Source: Apostichopus japonicus
Taxonomy: Eukaryota; Echinodermata; Holothuroidea; Aspidochirotida; Stichopodidae
Reading direction: 5' to 3'
Assembly (NCBI RefSeq): GCF_037975245.1
Contig: NC_092569.1
Coordinates: 32,163,168 to 32,227,167 of the forward strand
DNA: 64,000 bases
The position numbers and the translations under genes were made by a program. Below, one piece after another: positions 49,501 through 59,582 of this stretch (the stretch's first letter is position 1; each line of letters begins with the position of its first letter). A model generated the notes under the pieces. The model saw only the letters and a list, made by a program, of their open reading frames with translations, was not told where the DNA came from and ran no database searches.

Positions 49501-52500
49501 CTTCAAAATAGTTACATCTGAGAATTATTCAATAACGATTACCTTATTTAATTTTAGTCGCGATATCTTCGACTATATTGTAGTTGAGTAATAGTTGGTA
49601 TTTTAAACTGATGTAGTGCCTTAACTCTCCTAGTAATGAAACCAGTTCTCTTACAATTGGCTAAGAATCTTATAATCAAAATAATAACAATAATATTTGA
49701 TTCATATAGCGCTTTTTAACAGCGATATGTTTCAAAGCGCTTTACAGACGTTATATTACCCCTGGTCAATGATAACCTGTCCCAGAGACAATACCCCCAG
49801 ACGGCTGCAGTTGTATACTGTGCCCAATAACGAGTTACCTCACATGTACCCATTTGACCCCTGGGTGGAGAGAGGCAATGGAGATAAGGCATCTTAGGCG
49901 ATATTTTCGTTAGCTGAAATAATTTATCAGTCGCAATAAAATGATAACTTTGTTTTACTTTCCGTACAGGTTCTTTATACTTTGTTTTTCAACAACCTGT
50001 GTATCCGAGAGATTGCAAAGAAGTATCGAATGCATGTTCCTCTACCCACAATACATCTGGAGTGTATCTTATTAAACCAGATGTCTATCCGGAACCGTTT
50101 GAGGCCTACTGTAATAATGATCTTGATACTGGTGGATGGACGGTATGGCTGATTACTTAATGTCTCCTTTTCAACTTTCACTAGTTTTGTACAAATTTGC
50201 TCAATTTTGCATTGAAGAATATATAGCGATGTGATACAAAATCGTTATTTCATAGTATTTGATATTTTTATCGAAACGAAATTATTTTCAATTTTGTGAA
50301 ATTTAATAACTAGACTGTACCTAGGTACAGTGTAGTTCTTTTCAAAGGAAAATGTAAACCTCTAGCCCAAACTACAAACTGAAGTTAGAAATATAAGTTT
50401 TTATTTCTGTGTAATAGTTGTTAGCAACAAATCGCATTGCAGTAGGGAACGAATAATGACTATTCAATCACGTCCTAGTTAACGCTTAACTTCTTTGATA
50501 TTCGTTGAAGGTATTACAGCGACGAAGATCGGATTCTGTAAATTTTAATAGAAGTTGGAAAGACTTCAGAAATGGCTTTGGCTTTCTAGGGAGTGAGTTT
50601 TGGATCGGAAATGAGAAAATTGCCGTCTTAACAAATCAAAAGCGGTACCAACTGCGAATGGACTTTGAGAACGTTGCTGGAGAAACTTACTATGTAACAT
50701 ACGACGAGTTTCGTATCTCAGATGAATGGGGGAATTATTATATATCTAGTTTAGGTACATTCGCAAGATCAAATGGTAAGTGTCTTTTACATTATTATTA
50801 AATATAAAGCCAAAATAATCAAACAAATCGTGATCATTTATTAAATTTCAAGCGTAAAAGTGCAGAAAATGAAAGGTTTATTCTGAAACGAAGGAATCTT
50901 TTGGAAGTAAACTTGACATGTCAAATATGTTTTGAAGAAACTGCTACAATATATATATTATATGAGTATACATATAGTACACAAGCAAGTACAACGGCGC
51001 TACAATACATATCGTAGCAATTACAACATGATATGAATATGTGTGCGAGTACAAGCTTTTAGTACGAGTTCAATAGTTAATCTTACATTAGTATCCATAC
51101 TATAATTTCAAAATGCCCCTATTAGCTAAAGTGTGATTACGCGCGCACTACAAGACTGCTTCATACTCAACACCGACCGTGAATTTCAACAAGGACCGTA
51201 CCTAATGTCTGTACAACAGAACGTATGCACTTTAACCAGGTATGTTTCCCAGTTTGATCAGAACAACCAACGGAAAGAAATTGATGTTGTCAGCAATTAT
51301 CATTGTTGTCAGAAATCAGTATGCTTATACTTAATCTGAAACAGAATTAAGCAATGACTACCTTGTTTCAGACTAATTGCACAACAAATGATGGAGTTTT
51401 ATAACGTTATATTGAATAAATATTAGCATTAATGTGACTAAGGAACGGCCACTACATATTTAAAATGTTCTATATTTTATCGAGCAGCTTCTGAATTTAT
51501 GTTCCTTTCCTCTAACCTTCTGACAACTACGTATTTAAGTAATGACAACAAACTATTCTATGCCACATGACATATTTATCGTGACTTTATCAGGTTACTA
51601 TTATTTACATTGTTTTCTTTCCTGTTTTCTAGAAACAATCCCTGAATGGTGTCCAGCTAATGAGATATTTAGCAATGAGACCTGCGAGAGGACTTGTGAC
51701 GACCCTGATACTTGCATCTCGGCTACCTCTCGCACAGAATCAGAGCAATGTGTTTGCGTCAGTGAATATCTGAGACAGCAAGAACAATGCATCCCTCTCA
51801 ACCAATGCAACTGCTTCCTTGCTGACAAAAGAAGTGTGTTAGGGGTCAGTACGTTTCTTTCAGGGAATTTTAAGTGCTTTGCATTTAATGATTTTTTTCG
51901 ATAATAAGAAGCAAAAAATTAACTTACATTTAGTCAGGAAGCACAAGGCTACTCCTACGGATGTGTATGCCCTTATAAACCTTACACTATGATGCATGAA
52001 AACTACTAACGATAGTTTTGCGGTGAGAACCTAGTATAGGCCCGATGTAAAGTCGCAATGTGCCGTTGTAATACCTTTTCATGGCGAAGCCCGAGGACTC
52101 CTACATCGGAATTGGATTCAAAGACCTCATAAAAATTTCATACAGATCCATACCCTTACCTAGATCATTCAGGGCAATTTTTCATTTGCAACCCACCGTT
52201 GAAATCCTGTACATTTCACTGTGACAACCGCAAAATTATAATTAATTTTATTCTTCGTGGAATTAGGAAGGCGAATTTTACGTCAATGCAAGATGTACAA
52301 AACGATCAACTTGCCGAAACAATCAGATTATAAAGGGGAGCTACCAGTGCAGTGATCACGCAACCTGTGCTGAGAGGAACGGTGTCCGTAAATGTTACTG
52401 CAATCCAAACTACCAAGGTGACGGAGTGACGTGCCGCCACAAGTGCTTTGTTGCTGAAAAAGGAAGTGTATTAGGGGTCAGTACGGTTCTTTCAAGTTAT

Positions 52501-55500
52501 TTTTTATTATGCTTTGTTCTTAATCATTGTCCATATAATTAGGAGGAAACCTTTTCTACTCGTTCTTGTCGATAATCGTATTACATTTACAGATAACCGA
52601 GTCGCCGGCGCATCATGGTTGGGCAGGGGCCATTGACCAATTTCTTTTGTCGCCAGTCCAGTAAAAACTGTCAGTTAAGGGATGTATAACGTTAGTCGGG
52701 AATCACGAGACCACTCCTACGGTTTTGCATGCTCTCTGATAAGCCTGGCAAAAAATGAATGGAAACTTTTTTAATACTCTTGCGGTTAGAACTATTTGTA
52801 GGCCTAAAATATAGTTGCGATAAGCCGTTGAATGCAATAAATGCAGCTAGTGTTTTTAATGGCGGATCCCATTGCTTCCAACTTCGGAGTTGGCATCAAA
52901 TACTTCGTAAAACTCTTATAAAGATTCATACCAATACTTAGATTATTCGTGAGGAAATTTGCATTGGACACCTACCGTTGGAATTGACAACCTCAAATTC
53001 ATAATTCATTTATTAGTTGTTGTTTTACTTTTCGCTAAATACCTTATATCAGGAGGGCCAATTTTACATCAATTCGCGATGTACACAAAAATCAACTTGT
53101 AGGAACAACCGTCTTGTAGATGAGAGTTACCAGTGTGGCAGTCACGCAACCTGTACTGAAAGGAGCGGTGTCCGTAAATGTTACTGCAATGCAAACTACG
53201 AAGGGGACGGAGTGACGTGCCGCCACAGGTGCTTTGTTTCTGAAAAAGGAAGTGTATTAGGGGTCAGTACGGTTCTTTCAAGTTATTTTTTATTATGCTT
53301 TGTTCTTAATCATTGTCCATATAATTAGGAGGAAACCTTTTCTACTCGTTCCTGTCGATGATCGTATTACATTTACAGAAAACCGAGTCACCTGCGCATT
53401 ATGGTTGGGCAGGGGCCATTGACCCATTTTTTTGTCGCCATTCCAGTAAAAACTGTCAGTTTAGGGATGTATAATGTTTAGTCGGGAATCACGAGACCAC
53501 TCCTACGGTTGTGCATGCTCTCTGATAAGCCTGGCAAAAAATGAATGGATTCTTTATTCATACTCTTGCGGTAAGAACTATTTGTAGGCCTGAAATATAG
53601 TTGCGATAAGCCGTTGAATGCAATAAATGCAGCTACTTTTTTTAATGGCGAATCCCTTGCTTCCAACTTCGGAGTTGGCATCAAATACTTCATAAAACTT
53701 TTATAAAGATTCATACCCATACTTAGATTATTCGAGAAGAATTTTGCATTGGCCACCCACCGTTGGAATTCTGTACATGTGAATGTGACAACCTCAAATT
53801 CATAATTCATTTATTAGTTGTTGTTTTACTTTTCGCTAAATACCTTAAATCAGGAGGGCCACTTTTACATCAATTCGCGATGTACACAAAAATCAACTTG
53901 TAGGAACAACCGTCTTGTAGATGAGAGTTACCAGTGTGGCAGTCACGCAACCTGTACTGTAAGGAGCGGTGTCCGTAAATGTTACTGCAATGCAAACTAC
54001 GAAGGAGACGGAGTGACGTGCCGCCACAGGTGCTTTGTTGCTGAAAAAGGAAGTGTATTAGGGGTCAGTACGGTTCTTTCAAGTTATTTTTTATTATGCT
54101 TTGTTCTTAATCATTGTCCATATAATTAGGAGGAAACCTTTTCTACTCGTTCTTGTCGATAATCGTATTATATTTACTGATAACCGAGTCGCCTGCGCAT
54201 CATGGTTGGGCAGGGGTCATTGACCCATTTTTTTGTCGCCAGTCCAGTAAAAACTGTCAGTTAAGTGATGTATAACGTTTAGTCGGGAATCACGAGACCA
54301 CTCCTACGGTTGTGCATACTCTGATAAGCCTGGCAAAACATGAATGGATACTTTTTTAATACTCTTGCGGTTAGAAATATTTGTAGGCCTGAAATATAGC
54401 TGCGATAAGCCGTTGAATGCAATAAATGCAGCTACTTTTTTGAAATGGCGGATCTTTTTGCTTCCAACTTCGGAGTTGGCTTCAAACACATCATAAAACT
54501 ATTATAAAGATTCATACCGATACTTAGATTATCCGAGAGGAAATTTGCATTGGCCACCCACCGTTGGAATTCTGTACATGTGAATGTGATAACCTCAAAT
54601 TCATAATTCATTTATTAGTTGTTGTTTTACTTTTCGCTAAATACCTTAAATCAGGAGGGCCACTTTTACATCAATTCGCGATGTACACAAAAATCAACTT
54701 GTAGGAACAACCGTCTTGTAGATGAGAGTTACCAGTGTAGCAGTCACGCAACCTGTACTGAAAGGAGCGGTGTCCGTAAATGTTACTGCAATGCAAACTA
54801 CGAAGGGGACGGAGTGACGTGCCGCCACAGGTGCTTTGTTGCTGACAAAGGAAGTGTATTAGGGGTCAGTACGGTTCTTTCAAGTTACTTTTATTATGCT
54901 TTGTTCTTAATCATTGTCCATATAATTAGGAGGAAACCTTTCCTACTCGTTCTTGTCGATAATCGTATTACATTTACAGATAACCGAGTCGCCTTCGTAT
55001 CATGGTTGGGCAGGTGCCATTGACCAATTTTTTTTGTCGCCAGTCCAGTAAAAACTGTCAGTTTAGGGATGTATAAGGTTTAGTCGGGAATCACGAGACC
55101 ACTCCTACGGGTGTGCATGCTCTGATAAGCCTGGCAAAAAATGAATGGATACTTTTTCAATACTCTTGCGGTTAGAACTATTTGTAGGCCTCAAATATAG
55201 TTGCGATAAGCCGTTGAATGCAATAAATGCAGCTACTTTTTTGAAATGGCGGATCTTTTTGCTTCCAACTTCGGAGTTGGCTTCAAATACATCATAAAAC
55301 TATTATAAAGATTCATACCAATACTTAGATTATCCGAGAGGAAATTTGCATTGGCCACCCACCGTTGGAATTCTGTTCATGTGAATGTGATAACCTCAAA
55401 TTCATAATTCATTTATTAGTTGTTGTTTTACTTTTCGCTAAATACCTTAAATCAGGAGGGCCAATTTTACATCAATTCGCGATGTACACAAAAATCAACT

Positions 55501-58500
55501 TGTAGGAACAGCCGTCTTGTAGATGAGAGTTACCAGTGTAGCAGTCGCGCAACCTGTACTGAAAGGAGCGGTGTCCGTAAATGTTACTGCAATGCAAACT
55601 ACGAAGGGGACGGAGTGACGTGCCGCCACAGGTGCTTTGTTGCTGAAAAAGGAAGTGTATTAGGGGTCAGTACGGTTCTTTCAAGTTATTTTTTATGATG
55701 CTTTGTTCTTAATCATTGTCCATATAATTAGGAGGAAACCTTTTCTACTCGTTCCTGTCGATAATCGTATTACATTTACAGATAACCGAGTCGCCTGCGC
55801 ATCATGGTTAGGCAGGGGTCATTGACCAATTTGTTTTGTCGCCAGTCCAGTAAAAACTGTCAGTTAAGTGATGTATAACGTTTAGTCGGGAATCACGAGA
55901 CTACTCCTACGGTTGTGCATACTCTGATAAGCCTGGCAAAAAATGAATGGATACTTTTTTAATACTCTTGCGGTTAGAACTATTTGTAGGCCTGAAATAT
56001 AGTTGCGATAAGCCGTTGAATGCAATAAATGCAGACACTTTTTTAATGGCGGATCCCTTTGCTTCCAACTTCGGAGTTGGCATCAAAACTTCATAAAACT
56101 TTTATAAAGATTCTTACCCATACTTAGATTATTCGAGAGGAGTTTTGCATTGGACACCCACCGTTGGAATTCTGTACATGTGAATGTGACAACCTCAAAT
56201 TCATAATTCATTTATTAGTTGTTGTTTTACTTTTCGCTAAATACCTTAAATCAGGAGGGCCAATTTTACATCAATTCGCGATGTACACAAAAATCAACTT
56301 GTAGGAACAACCGTCTTGTAGAAGAGAGTTACCAGTGTAGCAGTCACGCAACCTGTACTGAAAGGAGCGGGGTCCGTAAATGTTACTGCAATGCAAACTA
56401 CGAAGGGGACGGAGTGACGTGCCGCCACAGGTGCTTTGTTGCTGAAAAAGGAAGTGTATTAGGGGTCAGTACGGTTCTTTCAAGTTATTTTTTATGATGC
56501 TTTGTTCTTAATCATTTTCCATATAATTAGGAGGAAACCTTTTCTACTCGTTCCTGTCGATAATCGTATTATATTTACTGATAACCGAGTCGCCTGCGCA
56601 TCATGGTTGGGCAGGGGTCATTGACCATTTTTTTTGTCGCCAGTCCAGTAAAAACTGTCAGTTAAGTGATGTATAACGTTTAGTCGGGAATCACGAGACC
56701 ACTCATACGGTTGTGCATACTCTGATAAGCCTGGCAAAAAATGAATGGATACTTTTTTAATACTCTTGCGGTTAGAAATATTTGTAGGCCTGAAATATAG
56801 TTGCGATAAGCCGTTGAATGCAATAAATGCAGATACTTTTTTAATGGCGGATCCCTTTGCTTCCAACTTCGGAGTTGGCATCAAATACTTCATAAAACTT
56901 GTATAAAGATTCATACCCATACTTAGATTATTCGAGAGGAATTTTGCATTGGACACCCACCGTTGAAATTCTGTACATGTGAATGTGACAACCTCAAATT
57001 CATAATTCATTTATTAGTTGTTGTTTTACTTTTCGCTAAATACCTTAAATCAGGAGGGCCAATTTTACATCAATTCGCGATGTACACAAAAATCAACTTG
57101 TAGGAACAACCGTCTTGTAGATGAGAGTTACCAGTGTAGCAGTCACGCAACCTGTACTGAAAGGAGCGGTGTCCGTAAATGTTACTGCAATGCAAACTAC
57201 GAAGGGGACGGAGTGACGTGCCGCCACAGGTGCTTTGTTGCTGAAAAAGGAAGTGTATTAGGGGTCAGTACGGTTCTTTCAAGTTATTTTTTATGATGCT
57301 TTGTTCTTAATCATTTTCCATATAATTAGGAGGAAACCTTTTCTACTCGTTCTTGTCGATAATCGTATTATATTTACAGATAACCGAGTCGCCTGCGCAT
57401 CATGGTTGGGCAGGGGTCATTGACCAATTTTTTTTTTTGTCGCCAGTCCAGTAAAAACTGTCAGTTTAGGGATGTATAACGTTTAGTCGGGAATCACGAG
57501 ACTACTCCTACGGTTGTGCATGCTCTGATAAGCCTGGCAAAAAATTAATGGATACTTTTTTAATACTCTTGCGGTTAGAACTACTTGTAGGCCTGAAATA
57601 TAGTTGCGATAAGCCGTTGAATGCAGTAAATGCAGATACTTTTTTAATGGCGGATCCTTTTGCTTCCAACTTCGGAGTTGGCATCGAATACTTCATAAAA
57701 CTTTTATAAAGATTCATACCCATACTTAGATTATTCGAGAAGAATTTTGCATTGGACACCCACCGTTGGAATTCTGTACATGTGAATGTGACAACCTCAA
57801 ATTCATAATTCATTTATTAGTTGTTGTTTTACTTTTCGCTAAATACCTTAAATCAGGAGGGCCAATTTTACATCAATTCGCGATGTACACAAAAATCAAC
57901 TTGTAGGAACAACCGTCTTGTAGATGAGAGTTACCAGTGTAGCAGTCACGCAACCTGTACTGAAAGGAGCGGTGTCCGTAAATGTTACTGCAATGCAAAC
58001 TACGAAGGGGACGGAGTGACGTGCCGCCACAGGTGCTTTGTTGCTGAAAAAGGAAGTGTATTAGGGGTCAGTACGGTTCTTTCAAGTTATTTTTTTATGA
58101 TGCTTTGTTCTTAATCATTTTCCATATAATTAGGAGGAAACCTTTTCTACTCGTTCTTGTCGATAATCGTATTACATTTACAGATAACCGAGTCGCCTGC
58201 GCATCATGGTTGGGCAGGGGTCATTGACCAATTTTTTTTTTGTCGCCAGTACAGTAAAAACTGTCAGTTTAGGGATGTATAACGTTTAGTCGGGAATCAC
58301 GAGACTACTCCTACGGTTGTGCATGCTCTGATAAGCCTTGCAAAAAATGAATGGATACTTTTTTAATACTCTTGCGGTTAGAACTATTTGTAGGCCTGAA
58401 ATATAGTTGCGATAAGCCGTTGAATGCAATAAATGCAGCTACTTTTTTGAAATGGCGGATCCCGTTGCTTCCACCTTCGGAGTTGGCATCAAATACCTCA

Positions 58501-59501
58501 TATATCTTTCATAAAGGTTCCTACCCATACCTAGATCATTCTAGGGGATTCATCATTGGCCACCCACAGTTGAAATCCTGTTCATTTCACTGTGACAACT
58601 GCAAATTCATAATTCATTTATTATTTTTTTTCGCCGAATATCTTAAATTAGGAGGGCCACTTCTACATCAATTCAAGATGTACACGTAAATCAACTTGTA
58701 GGAACAGCCGTCTTGTAGATGAGAATTACCAGTGTAGTAGGTACGCAACCTGTACTGAGAGGAGTGGTGTCCGTAAATGTTACTGCAATCCACCTTACGA
58801 AGGGGACGGAGTGACGTGCACAAGGGTGCTCCCAAAAGATTGCTACGATCTTTATGTATCCGGTACACGCAGTGATGGTGTTAACACCATTTACCCTGAC
58901 GGTTGGCCAAACGGCTTGCAGGTTTACTGTGAGATGGAAAGTAACGGAGGAGGATGGACGGTGAGTTTCTGAAACGTTTAATGATTTAAATTCTTCCCTT
59001 TCTCACATAATACATTTCTTTCCCTTTGATGTACTCGTTGATATGAAATTGACCATTTTAGGGGAAAAAAATCAAGAAACAAAATACTCTTGCGAATTAT
59101 CTCACCTTCACAGAATACATATCTTTTTTAAGTATTTTATGGCTTAGGATTGCTTGCTCTTAAGAATTAGTAGATTATATAGTTGGATTACTTTTTTGTT
59201 TCCAATTCATAGGTTTTCCAGCGACGATCCAGTGCCTCCACTGACTTTTATCGTGGTTGGTCAGACTACAAGAACGGTTTCGGTAATAAGAATCATGACC
59301 ACTGGCTAGGTAACAAATATATATACTCTATCACCAACCAGAAAACGTACCAGCTTCGTATTGATCTAAGGGACTCTGGTTCATCATCGTATTACGCTGT
59401 CTATTCGACTTTTAGCATTAATAACGAGTTAGACAAGTATCGACTATCAGTTGGATCACACAGTGGAAATACAGGTGAGTAGTTGATGATCTTATCATTA
59501 A

Positions 59502-59582
<81 letters not shown>

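Noticed and set aside
51133-51339. Search for the missing C-terminal exon of the first FReD between 50776 and 51632
   Set aside because: The only frame there shows no WWY, DQDND or Cys pattern of a FReD.
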